A DNA stretch of 8,970 nucleotides. It comes from Pseudomonadota bacterium. GTDB taxonomy: Bacteria > Pseudomonadota > Alphaproteobacteria > Rhizobiales > Xanthobacteraceae. The stretch spans positions 1-8,970 of the forward strand of contig JAEWIX010000022.1 in NCBI GenBank assembly GCA_023386885.1. The letters run 5' to 3'. Position numbers and translations under genes: made by a program. Positions 1 through 6,455 of this stretch are shown one piece after another. The stretch's first letter is position 1. Each line of letters opens with the position of its first letter. The notes beneath the pieces were generated by a model that saw only the letters and a list, made by a program, of their open reading frames with translations, had not been told where the DNA came from and searched no databases.

Positions 1-1106
1 AGGGTCAGGTGATCGACGGCGTCGTCAAGAACATCACCGATTACGGTGCGTTCGTTGATCTCGGCGGCATCGACGGCCTGCTGCACGTCACCGATATCGC
101 GTGGCGTCGCGTCAACCATCCGACCGAGGTGCTCTCCATCGGTCAGACGGTGAAGGTCAAGATCATCAAGATCAACCACGAGACCCACCGCATCTCGCTC
201 GGCATGAAGCAGTTGCTGGACGATCCGTGGCAGGGCATCGAGGCGAAGTATCCGCTCAATGCGCGCTTCACCGGCCGCGTCACCAACATCACCGACTACG
301 GCGCGTTCGTCGAACTGGAGCCGGGCATCGAAGGCCTGATCCACGTCTCGGAGATGTCGTGGACCAAGAAGAACATGCACCCCGGCAAGATCGTGTCGAC
401 TTCGCAGGAAGTCGAAGTGCAGGTGCTGGAAGTCGATTCCGTCAAGCGCCGGATTTCGCTGGGCCTCAAGCAGACCATGCGTAATCCGTGGGAAGTCTTC
501 GTCGAGAAGTTCCCGGTCGGCTCCACCGTCGAAGGCGAAGTCAAGAACAAGACCGAGTTCGGTCTGTTCCTCGGCCTCGAAGGCGACGTGGACGGCATGG
601 TGCATCTGTCCGACCTCGACTGGAAGCAACCGGGCGAGCAGGTCATCGACAACTTCAAGAAGGGCGACATGGTCAAGGCCATCGTCCTCGATGTTGATGT
701 CGAGAAGGAACGCATTTCGCTCGGCATCAAGCAGCTCGAAGGCGCCCCCTTCGCCGAGCCGGGCGATGTCAGGAAGGGCGCTGTCGTGACCTGCGAAGTG
801 CTCGATGTGAAGGATGGCGGCATCGACGTGCAGATCGCCGGCACCGACTTCACCACCTTCATCAAGCGCTCGGAACTGGCGCGCGACCGCAACGACCAGC
901 GCTCTGAGCGTTTCGCCGTCGGCGAAAAGGTCGATGCCCGCGTCATCCAGTTCGACAAGAAGGCCCGCAAGGTCCAGGTGTCGATCAAGGCGCTGGAAGT
1001 GGCGGAAGAGAAGGAAGCCATCGCGCAGTACGGCTCGTCGGATTCCGGCGCGACGCTGGGCGACATTCTCGGCACCGCGCTCAAGCAGCAGCGCGACACC
1101 AAGTAA
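1..1106 (+). CDS. rpsA: 30S ribosomal protein S1, 5'-truncated by the window edge
   Basis: The reading frame is open from the left edge (first whole codon at 3) to TAA at 1104-1106, so the N-terminal third lies outside the window. The 367 visible residues contain four S1 RNA-binding (OB-fold) domains, at about residues 1-68, 87-157, 173-244 and 258-330 of the visible part. The first two carry the hallmark ITDYGAFV motif, and the first three end in RISLG(M/L/I)KQ. The last is more divergent, as expected for the final S1 domain. By family knowledge S1 has six such domains and about 560 residues, so these are domains 3 to 6. S1 binds mRNA on the small ribosomal subunit and helps initiation on structured or weak-SD messages. 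The tail is polar and ends in QRDTK. A terminator follows 45 bases after the stop. Identification is secure; only the missing start is uncertain. Confidence 0.97.
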   Translation, partial: GQVIDGVVKNITDYGAFVDLGGIDGLLHVTDIAWRRVNHPTEVLSIGQTVKVKIIKINHETHRISLGMKQLLDDPWQGIEAKYPLNARFTGRVTNITDYGAFVELEPGIEGLIHVSEMSWTKKNMHPGKIVSTSQEVEVQVLEVDSVKRRISLGLKQTMRNPWEVFVEKFPVGSTVEGEVKNKTEFGLFLGLEGDVDGMVHLSDLDWKQPGEQVIDNFKKGDMVKAIVLDVDVEKERISLGIKQLEGAPFAEPGDVRKGAVVTCEVLDVKDGGIDVQIAGTDFTTFIKRSELARDRNDQRSERFAVGEKVDARVIQFDKKARKVQVSIKALEVAEEKEAIAQYGSSDSGATLGDILGTALKQQRDTK

Positions 1107-1111
1107 GCCGA

Positions 1112-1129
1112 TCGTATTGCGAGGCAGCG
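1112..1129 (+). repeat. Solo arm of the palindromic repeat seen at 8828-8909
   Basis: The 18 bases from 1112 match 8828-8847 at every position apart from two single-base gaps (shared core ATTGCGAG). The second half of the palindrome is absent here. Part of the element instead forms a short local hairpin, GGCAGC-GCG-GCTGCC, at 1123-1137. It looks like a decayed or truncated copy lying between the rpsA stop and its terminator. The match is short, so chance is not fully excluded. Confidence 0.5.
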
Positions 1130-1151
1130 CGGCTGCCCCGCACGACACATC

Positions 1152-1185
1152 AAGGCCCCGGTGCGAACCGGGGCCTTTTTATTTT
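1152..1185 (+). terminator. Rho-independent terminator of rpsA
   Basis: A perfect 10-bp stem (AAGGCCCCGG at 1152-1161, CCGGGGCCTT at 1168-1177) encloses the 6-base loop TGCGAA. The T-run begins inside the stem and continues as TTTATTTT to 1185. This is a classic intrinsic terminator 45 bases after the rpsA stop, and it separates rpsA transcription from sppA. Confidence 0.92.
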
Positions 1186-1199
1186 GGGTTGTCTGCTCC

Positions 1200-1232
1200 A
1201 CGAGTGTCGGTCCCGCCTGCGCGGGGACGACG
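1200..1232. repeat. Short palindromic repeat fragment
   Basis: GTCCCGC (1210-1216) and GCGGGGAC (1221-1228) form a stem with one bulged G around the loop CTGC. The flanks (CGAGTGTCG, GACGACG) resemble the common GC-rich 'CCCCGC..GCGGGG' intergenic palindromes of Bradyrhizobium-type genomes as I remember them. Only a fragment is present and no function is implied. Confidence 0.4.
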
Positions 1233-1297
1233 AAAGGTCGCTTTCTTCAAATTGCCGCGCAATTGATGTATTGCAGGGACGAGATATCAACGTCGCC

Positions 1298-1390
1298 GAG
1301 AGCGTTTTCGAGCGAAGTGGATACCGGTTCGCGTCAAGAAAACGCATCGAAACCAGAATCCGGAGCCCCGTTCCGATTCCATCGGAACGG
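1298..1390. repeat. Two-hairpin intergenic repeat upstream of sppA
   Basis: The first hairpin has an outer stem GCGTTTTC (1302-1309) with GAAAACGC (1338-1345), and nested inside it GCGAA (1312-1316) with TTCGC (1328-1332). The second is a perfect 10-bp stem, CCGTTCCGAT (1368-1377) with ATCGGAACGG (1381-1390), around the loop TCC. I recognise the general sequence (GAGCGTTTTCGAGCGAAGTGG and onward) as a dispersed element of Bradyrhizobium/Rhodopseudomonas-type genomes. That recognition is from memory. The stretch has no credible coding content and stops 68 bases before the sppA start. Confidence 0.7.
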
Positions 1391-1447
1391 AAATGGCTCT
1401 GGGCACAACCGCGCGGCTTGCACGCGAGGGCGTGCAGTCAACCGCTC

Positions 1448-1452
1448 AGGAG
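1448..1452 (+). promoter_or_regulatory. Ribosome binding site deciding the sppA start
   Basis: AGGAG lies 6 bases before ATG 1459. The frame is open further upstream (ATG at 1393), but that start has no purine-rich site at the right spacing and would add 22 residues encoded next to a repeat. I therefore take 1459 as the start. Confidence 0.75.
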
Positions 1453-1458
1453 CCTGCC

Positions 1459-2439
1459 ATGTCGCTCGATTCCGATGCGATCCTCGATCGCCGCCGCATT
1501 CGCCGCAAGCTGACGTTCTGGCGTGTCACCGCCGTCGCGGTGGCGATTGCCGCCGTGGTCGGCGTCGGGTTGATGGCCGCGCCGTCGGCGCGCTCGGCGC
1601 TGTCGCGTTCGGGCTCGATCGCACGCGTCAATATCGAAGGTTTGATCCGCAGCGACCAGGCTCGCGTCGAGGCGCTGGAGCGGCTGGAGAAGTCATCCGC
1701 CGCCGCTGTCGTGGTGCACATCAATTCGCCCGGCGGCACCACCGCCGGCTCCGAGCAGCTTTACGATTCGCTGGTGCGGCTGAAAGCCAAGAAGCCGCTG
1801 GTGGTCGTGGTCGAAGGTCTCGCCGCATCGGGCGGCTACATCGCCGCGCTGGCGTCCGATCATATCGTGGCGCAGCAAAGCTCGCTGGTCGGCTCGATCG
1901 GCGTGCTGTTTCAGTATCCCAACTTCACCGAACTGCTGAAGACCGTCGGCGTGCAGGTAGAATCGGTCAAATCCTCGCCGCTGAAAGCCGCGCCGAGCGG
2001 TTACGAGCCCACCAGCCCCGAGGCCCGCGCGGCGCTCGATGCGCTGGTGAAGGATTCCTACGCATGGTTTCGCGATCTCGTCCGCAACCGGCGCGGCATG
2101 GATGCGACGCAACTGGACAAGGTCGCGGACGGTCGCGTTTTCACCGGGCGTCAGGCGATCGATCTCAAGCTGATCGATCAGCTTGGCGACGAGAAAACCG
2201 CGGTGGCGTGGCTGGTCAAGGAAAAGAAGGTGAAGTCCGATCTGCCGGTGCGGGATTACAAGTTGTCGCCGCGTTTCGGCGATCTGACATTCCTGCGCGC
2301 GACGGCGTCGGTGACGCTGCACGCGCTCGGTCTTGAAGGGCTTGCGCGCCGCATCGAACAGTCGAATGTCGCACAGGCGGTGGATCGGCTGACCCTCGAT
2401 GGCATGATCGCGCTGTGGCAACCCGCCGCGTCCGATTGA
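1459..2439 (+). CDS. sppA: Signal peptide peptidase SppA, 36K type
   Basis: A 326-residue membrane-anchored serine protease of the S49 (ClpP-fold) family, which degrades cleaved signal peptides left in the inner membrane. A basic N-terminus (RRRIRRK, residues 11-17) precedes one hydrophobic helix at about 21-42, giving a cytoplasmic N-terminus and periplasmic catalytic domain. HINSPGGT (88-94) is the family's strand-loop motif. The nucleophile is expected to be Ser124 in AASGGYIA, and the general base Lys176 in SSPLKAAPSG by alignment to Bacillus SppA (Lys171 is the less likely alternative). VGSIGVLFQ (144-152) and the ATQLDKVADGRVFTGRQAIDLKLID segment region (216-240) are also typical. Length suits the short, single-domain form rather than the 67K E. 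coli type. It stands alone between the rpsA terminator and the ihfB leader. The start at 1459 is chosen for its ribosome binding site. Confidence 0.93.
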   Translation: MSLDSDAILDRRRIRRKLTFWRVTAVAVAIAAVVGVGLMAAPSARSALSRSGSIARVNIEGLIRSDQARVEALERLEKSSAAAVVVHINSPGGTTAGSEQLYDSLVRLKAKKPLVVVVEGLAASGGYIAALASDHIVAQQSSLVGSIGVLFQYPNFTELLKTVGVQVESVKSSPLKAAPSGYEPTSPEARAALDALVKDSYAWFRDLVRNRRGMDATQLDKVADGRVFTGRQAIDLKLIDQLGDEKTAVAWLVKEKKVKSDLPVRDYKLSPRFGDLTFLRATASVTLHALGLEGLARRIEQSNVAQAVDRLTLDGMIALWQPAASD

Positions 2440-2631
2440 GGGTACTATTGCATCTGCGTTGAATGATGTGAATCGCGTTTCAGCGAGAAGTACAGCCAGC
2501 GATGCTGCATCCGCGTTACGTCAACTTGCTTGCCGTCCGACGATTTGCGATGATCAGAGGCCAATTAGCCGCTTGACAGTCCGCGACTTTTTCAAGGAAA
2601 TGTCGCCTGCACGCCACGGGTCCCTATATCA
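2440..2631 (+). promoter_or_regulatory. sppA-ihfB intergenic region with a possible ihfB promoter
   Basis: This 192-base gap has no credible gene and a lower GC content than its neighbours. A good -35 hexamer, TTGACA, lies at 2573-2578. The matching -10 at 17-18 bases (around 2596-2602, GGAAATG) is poor, so the promoter is only a possibility. A 12-base imperfect direct repeat, TGCATC(T/C)GCGTT, occurs at 2449-2460 and 2506-2517. No terminator hairpin follows sppA. The sequence before the ihfB ATG (ACGGG at 2616-2620) is a weak ribosome binding site. Confidence 0.3.
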
Positions 2632-2946
2632 ATGATCAAATCCGAACTCGTTCAGCGCATCGCCGAGCACAATCCACACCTGTATCAACGCGATGTCGAG
2701 AACATCGTGAATGCCATTCTCGACGAAATTGTCGCGGCATTGGCGCGGGGTGATCGTGTCGAATTGCGCGGGTTCGGCGCGTTTTCGGTGAAGCATCGTC
2801 CGGCGCGCGCGGGACGCAATCCGCGCACCGGCGAGCATGTGCCGGTGGATCAGAAAAGCGTGCCGTTTTTCAAGACAGGCAAGGAAATGCGCGAGCGACT
2901 CAACCGCGATGCGCCCGCCGCCGAGGCCGCGCAACCCAGCGCCTGA
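2632..2946 (+). CDS. ihfB: Integration host factor beta subunit
   Basis: A 104-residue DNA-bending protein of the HU/IHF family. It begins MIKSELVQRI, typical of IhfB rather than of HU or IhfA. The N-terminal helical dimerisation part (about 1-45) is followed by RGFGAFSVK (46-54) and the DNA-binding arm with GRNPRTGE at 61-68. Pro64 is the residue expected to intercalate at the DNA kink. VPFFKTGKEMRERL (77-90) is the conserved C-terminal strand and helix, followed by an Ala/Pro-rich tail. IHF-beta pairs with IhfA, encoded elsewhere, to bend DNA at specific sites in recombination, replication and transcription. Its position just downstream of rpsA is common in proteobacteria, although here sppA intervenes. 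The weak ribosome binding site leaves a little doubt about initiation, but not about the frame. Confidence 0.95.
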   Translation: MIKSELVQRIAEHNPHLYQRDVENIVNAILDEIVAALARGDRVELRGFGAFSVKHRPARAGRNPRTGEHVPVDQKSVPFFKTGKEMRERLNRDAPAAEAAQPSA

Positions 2947-3122
2947 TTATTTCGCGAGTCGACAGCTTCGTGTTGTGCGTTTGACGACCGCCTTCAACGA
3001 AGGCGCCCGATGGATTGCGCGCTGGATTTTCGCAAGCACGCATGGTCCAATCGTCGCAGCGGCTTCAATCATGTTCGGCTTCAACATGTTCGACCGTGCG
3101 CTGGCCACCTGTGAGAGAGGCG
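2947..3122. other. ihfB to lapA-like intergenic stretch
   Basis: These 176 bases contain one perfect small hairpin, CGCCTTC-AAC-GAAGGCG, at 2989-3005. It has no T-run, so it is not a convincing terminator. I see no gene and no clear promoter. The two neighbouring genes may be co-transcribed. Confidence 0.4.
3113..3120 (+). promoter_or_regulatory. Ribosome binding site for the lapA-like gene
   Basis: The purine run GAGAGAGG ends 2 bases before ATG 3123, and its GAGAG part sits 5 bases away. This favours 3123 over an in-frame ATG at 3015. The extra upstream residues from 3015 look non-coding and would spoil the N-terminal membrane helix. Confidence 0.6.
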
Positions 3123-3512
3123 ATGCGTAAGTTCTTCACCGCGCTGGTGCTGATTCCACTCGGCGTCATCTTCCTGGCTTTCGCCATCGCTAACCGGCGG
3201 CTGGTGACGGTGTCGTTTGACCCCTTCAATGCCACCGATCCATCGGTCGGGCTCACGCTGCCACTGTTCATGGTGATCATCGTCGTGGCGATCCTCGGGG
3301 TGTTGGCGGGAAGTTTTGCAACCTGGCTGCGGCAGCGGCATTGGCGCCGCGCGGCCCGCCAGAACGAGGCCGATGCGCGGGATGCGCGGGCGCAACTGGC
3401 GCAATTGCAGGCGGCGATGCAGCCGCAGCGAACCCCGAGCAGCCCGGTTTTGCTGCCGGATCTCACCGGAACCGGCCTCGGCACCCGCGACAAGCACGGC
3501 GCGACGTTGTAG
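3123..3512 (+). CDS. LapA/DUF1049-family inner membrane protein
   Basis: A 129-residue protein with two membrane helices, at about residues 4-22 and 44-66. They are joined by a short loop carrying the family pattern ANRRLVTVSFDPF (22-34). A cytoplasmic basic stretch, WLRQRHWRRAARQ (68-80), and an Ala/Gln/Asp-rich, probably coiled-coil helix (about 76-100) follow, then a Pro-rich tail ending in RDKHGATL. This is the architecture of the lipopolysaccharide assembly protein A domain. In E. coli LapA works with LapB to control LpxC turnover and LPS synthesis; whether the role holds here is inference. No lapB-like TPR gene follows, unlike in gammaproteobacteria. The gap from ihfB is 176 bases and to trpF 94 bases. 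I leave the symbol blank because family membership does not prove orthology. Confidence 0.82.
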   Translation: MRKFFTALVLIPLGVIFLAFAIANRRLVTVSFDPFNATDPSVGLTLPLFMVIIVVAILGVLAGSFATWLRQRHWRRAARQNEADARDARAQLAQLQAAMQPQRTPSSPVLLPDLTGTGLGTRDKHGATL

Positions 3513-3606
3513 AACCCGCCGAAGCGGCCGCTGCGGGCATTGAGCCCGGTCCATCGGCGCCGCGACCCGCGACATCGTCCCGAATCGAAAGCAACGCGCC
3601 AAAGCC

Positions 3607-4284
3607 ATGTCCCTGACCGTCAAAATCTGCGGCCTGTCGACGCCCGAGACGCTCGCGGCGGCGCTGGAGGCGGGAGCCGACATGGTGGGCTTCGTGTTCT
3701 TCCCGCCGTCGCCGCGCCACATCGATCTCGGGACGGCGGAGCGACTGGGTCGGCAGGCCAAGGGCCGCGCGCTGAAGGTGGCACTGTCGGTCGATGCCGA
3801 CGACGCGCTGCTCGCCAACAGCATCGAGGCGCTGCGGCCCGATCTGCTGCAACTGCACGGCAAGGAAACCACCGCGCGCGTCCGCGACATCAAACAGAAA
3901 TTCGACCTGCCGGTGATGAAGGCGATCCCGGTCGCGGTCGCCGCCGATCTCGCGCCGCTGTCCGGTTACGCGGCGGTGGCCGACCGTGTTCTGTTCGACG
4001 CCCGCGCGCCGAAGGACGCGACGCGGCCGGGCGGGCTTGGTGCTGCGTTCGATTGGCACCTGCTGGAAAATCTTCGGCTCGATGTGCCGTTCATGGTGTC
4101 CGGCGGGCTTCACGCGGACAATGTCGCGGAAGCCGTGCGCGTCACCCGTGCCGGCGGCGTCGATGTGTCGTCGGGTGTCGAAAGCGCGCCGGGCGTCAAG
4201 GACATCGAAATGATCCGCGCCTTCATTCGCGCCGCGCGCGCGGCCGATAGTAATTTACATGAAGCGGTCCCGCATGTCGGTTAG
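3607..4284 (+). CDS. trpF: N-(5'-phosphoribosyl)anthranilate isomerase
   Basis: A 225-residue TIM-barrel enzyme that converts phosphoribosylanthranilate to the carboxyphenylaminodeoxyribulose phosphate used by indole-glycerol-phosphate synthase in tryptophan synthesis. The general base Cys8 lies in KICGL, and the general acid Asp131 in VLFDARAP. GADMVGFVFFPPSPRHI (23-39) and DLLQLHGKE (79-87) are standard family motifs. The phosphate-binding loops are FMVSGGLHADNV (162-173) and GVDVSSGVES (184-193). Length is close to the family's usual 200-230, with a short extra tail (NLHEAVPHVG). The ribosome binding site is weak (GAAAG-like purines from about 3587, AAAG at 3601-3604), but this ATG begins exactly at the conserved N-terminus. 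It is the first of three trp genes here. The other trp genes (trpE, G, D, C) are not in the window, which fits the split trp pathway common in alphaproteobacteria. Confidence 0.96.
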   Translation: MSLTVKICGLSTPETLAAALEAGADMVGFVFFPPSPRHIDLGTAERLGRQAKGRALKVALSVDADDALLANSIEALRPDLLQLHGKETTARVRDIKQKFDLPVMKAIPVAVAADLAPLSGYAAVADRVLFDARAPKDATRPGGLGAAFDWHLLENLRLDVPFMVSGGLHADNVAEAVRVTRAGGVDVSSGVESAPGVKDIEMIRAFIRAARAADSNLHEAVPHVG

Positions 4285-4303
4285 CTTCGCACCGTCGCAA
4301 CAG

Positions 4304-4395
4304 TCGTCATGCCCGGACCTGTTCCGGGCATCCACGTCTGTCGGAATTCACAACAAGCAAGACGTGGATGGCCGGGACGAGCCCGGCCATGACGA
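4304..4395. repeat. Cloverleaf-like palindromic repeat between trpF and trpB
   Basis: Four stems fit without mismatch. The outer arm is TCGTCAT (4304-4310) with ATGACGA (4389-4395). The left hairpin is GCCCGGA (4311-4317) with TCCGGGC (4323-4329). The central stem is ATCCACGTCT (4330-4339) with AGACGTGGAT (4360-4369). The right hairpin is GGCCGGG (4370-4376) with CCCGGCC (4382-4388). Together they make a four-way junction in DNA or RNA. The class ('CGTCATGCCCGG...') is one I remember as common in Bradyrhizobium-type genomes. It occupies 92 of the 120 bases between the two genes, and its last two bases belong to the trpB ribosome binding site. Confidence 0.85.
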
Positions 4396-4399
4396 AGGA
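4394..4399 (+). promoter_or_regulatory. Ribosome binding site deciding the trpB start
   Basis: GAAGGA ends 5 bases before ATG 4405. An ATG at 4399 is in the same frame but overlaps the site itself, leaving no spacing, so 4405 is the better start. The first two bases of the site are also the end of the upstream repeat's outer arm. Confidence 0.7.
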
Positions 4400-4404
4400 T
4401 GACA

Positions 4405-5622
4405 ATGAACTCCCGTCCCAATTCCTTCCGGTCCGGTCCCGACGAGCGCGGGCATTTCGGCATGTTCGGCGGACGCTTCGTCGCCGAGACCTTGATGCCG
4501 CTGATCCTCGATCTCGAAAAAGCCTATGCCGAAGCCAAGGCCGATCCCGCGTTCCAGCGCGAGATGAACGGCTATCTGAAAGACTATGTCGGTCGTCCGT
4601 CGCCGCTGTATTTCGCGCAACGCCTCACCGAGCATCTCGGCGGCGCGAAGATTTACTTGAAGCGCGAGGAGCTGAATCACACCGGCTCGCACAAGGTCAA
4701 CAACGTGCTCGGCCAGATCATGGTTGCGCGCCGCATGGGCAAGAAGCGCATCATCGCGGAAACCGGCGCCGGCCAGCACGGCGTCGCCACCGCCACGCTG
4801 TGCGCGCGCTTCGGGCTCGATTGCGTTGTCTACATGGGCGCGGTCGACGTGGCGCGGCAGGAGCCGAATGTCATCCGCATGGAGATGCTGGGCGCGAAAG
4901 TCGTGCCGGTGCAGTCCGGCACGCGCACGCTCAAGGACGCGATGAACGAGGCGCTGCGCGACTGGGTCACCAACGTGCATGACACGTTCTATTGCATCGG
5001 CACGGTGGCGGGGCCGCATCCCTATCCAGCGATGGTGCGCGACTTCCAGTCGATCATCGGCCATGAGACCCGCGCGCAGATGCAGGACGCCGAAGGCCGG
5101 CTGCCGGACTCGCTGATTGCCTGCATCGGCGGAGGCTCCAATGCGATGGGGCTGTTTCATCCGTTCCTCGACGATCCGAGCGTCGAGATATTCGGCGTCG
5201 AGGCAGCCGGCCACGGGCTCGACAAGCTGCACGCGGCATCGCTCACCGGCGGACGTCCCGGTGTCCTGCACGGCAATCGCACCTATCTGCTGATGGATGC
5301 CGATGGGCAGATTCAGGACGCGCATTCGATCTCGGCGGGGCTGGATTATCCCGGCATCGGGCCGGAGCATTCGTGGCTGCACGAGACCGGCCGCGTGACG
5401 TATCTCTCCGCGACCGACGAGGAAGCGCTCGCGGCATTTCAACTGCTGTCGCGGCTCGAAGGCATCATCCCGGCGCTGGAATCGGCACACGCCATCGCGC
5501 GCGTGATCGAACTCGCGCCGAAGCGGCCAAAGGATCACCTGATGGTGGTCAATCTCTCCGGCCGCGGCGACAAGGACGTGCCGCAGGTCGGCGACATTCT
5601 GAAGGGCAGGAAGGCACAGTGA
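4405..5622 (+). CDS. trpB: Tryptophan synthase beta chain
   Basis: A 405-residue PLP enzyme that condenses indole with L-serine to give tryptophan, receiving indole through a tunnel from TrpA. The cofactor Schiff-base lysine is Lys97 in NHTGSHKVNN. The catalytic Glu119 lies in AETGAGQHGVA (E. coli Glu109). The PLP phosphate loop GGGSNAMG is at 242-249, and SGRGDKD at 385-391 carries the serine that contacts the pyridine ring. The N-terminus (PNSFRSGPDERGHFGMFGGRFV) is characteristic of alphaproteobacterial TrpB and supports the chosen start. An alternative ATG at 4399 would add only two residues. The stop codon overlaps the trpA start by 4 bases (GTGA), which suggests translational coupling and roughly equal amounts of the two subunits. 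All key residues are present and the gene looks fully functional. Confidence 0.97.
   Translation: MNSRPNSFRSGPDERGHFGMFGGRFVAETLMPLILDLEKAYAEAKADPAFQREMNGYLKDYVGRPSPLYFAQRLTEHLGGAKIYLKREELNHTGSHKVNNVLGQIMVARRMGKKRIIAETGAGQHGVATATLCARFGLDCVVYMGAVDVARQEPNVIRMEMLGAKVVPVQSGTRTLKDAMNEALRDWVTNVHDTFYCIGTVAGPHPYPAMVRDFQSIIGHETRAQMQDAEGRLPDSLIACIGGGSNAMGLFHPFLDDPSVEIFGVEAAGHGLDKLHAASLTGGRPGVLHGNRTYLLMDADGQIQDAHSISAGLDYPGIGPEHSWLHETGRVTYLSATDEEALAAFQLLSRLEGIIPALESAHAIARVIELAPKRPKDHLMVVNLSGRGDKDVPQVGDILKGRKAQ
5608..5614 (+). promoter_or_regulatory. trpA ribosome binding site within the trpB 3' end
   Basis: AGGAAGG inside the last trpB codons stands 4 bases before the GTG at 5619. This strong site supports the GTG start and the 4-base overlap. 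Confidence 0.75.
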
Positions 5623-6455
5623 CCACCCGCATCGACACACGTCTGGCCGATCTCAAGAAGCAAGGCCGCGCCGCTTTCGTCACCTTCCTGATGGCCGGTG
5701 ATCCCGATCCCGCGACATCGCTCGCGATCGTCAAGGCGCTGCCGCAGGCCGGCGCCGACATCGTCGAGATCGGAATGCCGTTCACCGATCCGATGGCCGA
5801 CGGTCCCGCGATCCAGGCAGCGGGCTTGCGCGCGTTGAAGGGCGGCATGACGCTGCATAAGACGCTCGATTTGGTGCGCGGCTTCCGCAAGGACGACGAC
5901 GCGACGCCGATCGTTCTGATGGGTTACTACAATCCGATCTACATCTACGGCGTCGAGGCGTTTCTCGCCGACGCCAAGACCGCCGGCGTCGATGGCCTGA
6001 TCATCGTCGACCTGCCGCCGGAGGAAGATGACGAGTTGTGCTTGCCGGCAATGAAGGCGGGACTGAACTTCATCCGCCTCGCGACGCCGACCACCGACGA
6101 CAAGCGGTTGCCCGCCGTGCTCGCGAATACGTCGGGCTTCGTCTACTACGTCTCGATCACCGGCATCACCGGCTCGGCCGCCGCTAACGCAACGCAGGTC
6201 GGTGAGGCGGTGGCGCGCATCAAACGTCACACGTCGCTTCCGGTCTGTGTCGGCTTCGGCATCCGCACCCCGGACATGGCGCGCGACATCGCCCGCGCGG
6301 CGGACGGTGCGGTGGTCGGCACCGCGCTGGTCGATGCTTTGGCGAAAAGCCTCGATGCGGAGGGCCGCGCGACGCCTTCCACCGTCAAGGCGGTGGCCGA
6401 TCTGACGGCAGCGCTGGCGCAGGGCGTCCGTGGCGCGGCGCAGGCCGCCGAATAA
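5619..6455 (+). CDS. trpA: Tryptophan synthase alpha chain
   Basis: A 278-residue TIM-barrel enzyme that cleaves indole-3-glycerol phosphate to indole and glyceraldehyde-3-phosphate and passes indole to TrpB. VEIGMPFTDPMADGPAIQ (49-66) contains both catalytic acids, Glu50 and Asp61 (E. coli Glu49 and Asp60). MGYYNPIYIYG (101-111) is the conserved strand-3 region. The mobile loop 6 region is YYVSITGITGS (176-186), and GFGIRTP (212-218) together with GAVVGTALV (230-238) binds the phosphate. The start is a GTG that overlaps the trpB stop and is preceded by a good ribosome binding site; the resulting N-terminus (TTRIDTRLADLKKQGRAAFV) matches the family. An Ala-rich tail ends the protein. Nothing is missing. 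Confidence 0.97.
   Translation: MTTRIDTRLADLKKQGRAAFVTFLMAGDPDPATSLAIVKALPQAGADIVEIGMPFTDPMADGPAIQAAGLRALKGGMTLHKTLDLVRGFRKDDDATPIVLMGYYNPIYIYGVEAFLADAKTAGVDGLIIVDLPPEEDDELCLPAMKAGLNFIRLATPTTDDKRLPAVLANTSGFVYYVSITGITGSAAANATQVGEAVARIKRHTSLPVCVGFGIRTPDMARDIARAADGAVVGTALVDALAKSLDAEGRATPSTVKAVADLTAALAQGVRGAAQAAE

Noticed and set aside
1298..1390. Hairpin pair considered as a riboswitch or small RNA for sppA.
   Set aside because: The sequence resembles a dispersed genomic repeat rather than any riboswitch class I know, and sppA has no obvious ligand link.
1161..2336. A 391-codon plus-strand frame overlapping the rpsA terminator and sppA.
   Set aside because: It starts inside the terminator hairpin and is an Arg/Gly/Ala-rich shadow of sppA, which has all its catalytic motifs in another frame.
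2989..3005. CGCCTTC-AAC-GAAGGCG hairpin after ihfB as a terminator.
   Set aside because: It has a short stem, a 3-base loop and no T-run, so at most it is a minor structure.
3513..3606. Possible tryptophan leader or attenuator before trpF.
   Set aside because: There is no short leader frame with tandem Trp codons, no alternative hairpins and no T-run. In alphaproteobacteria attenuation, where known, precedes trpE rather than trpF.
3341..3616. A second open frame through the lapA-like tail that continues past its stop and ends just inside trpF (residues rich in E, A and P), suggesting a frameshifted longer LapA.
   Set aside because: The chosen frame ends in a natural-looking tail (RDKHGATL), and the continuation is low-complexity sequence of the kind GC-rich DNA gives in any frame. 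No slippery sequence is visible at 3495-3512.
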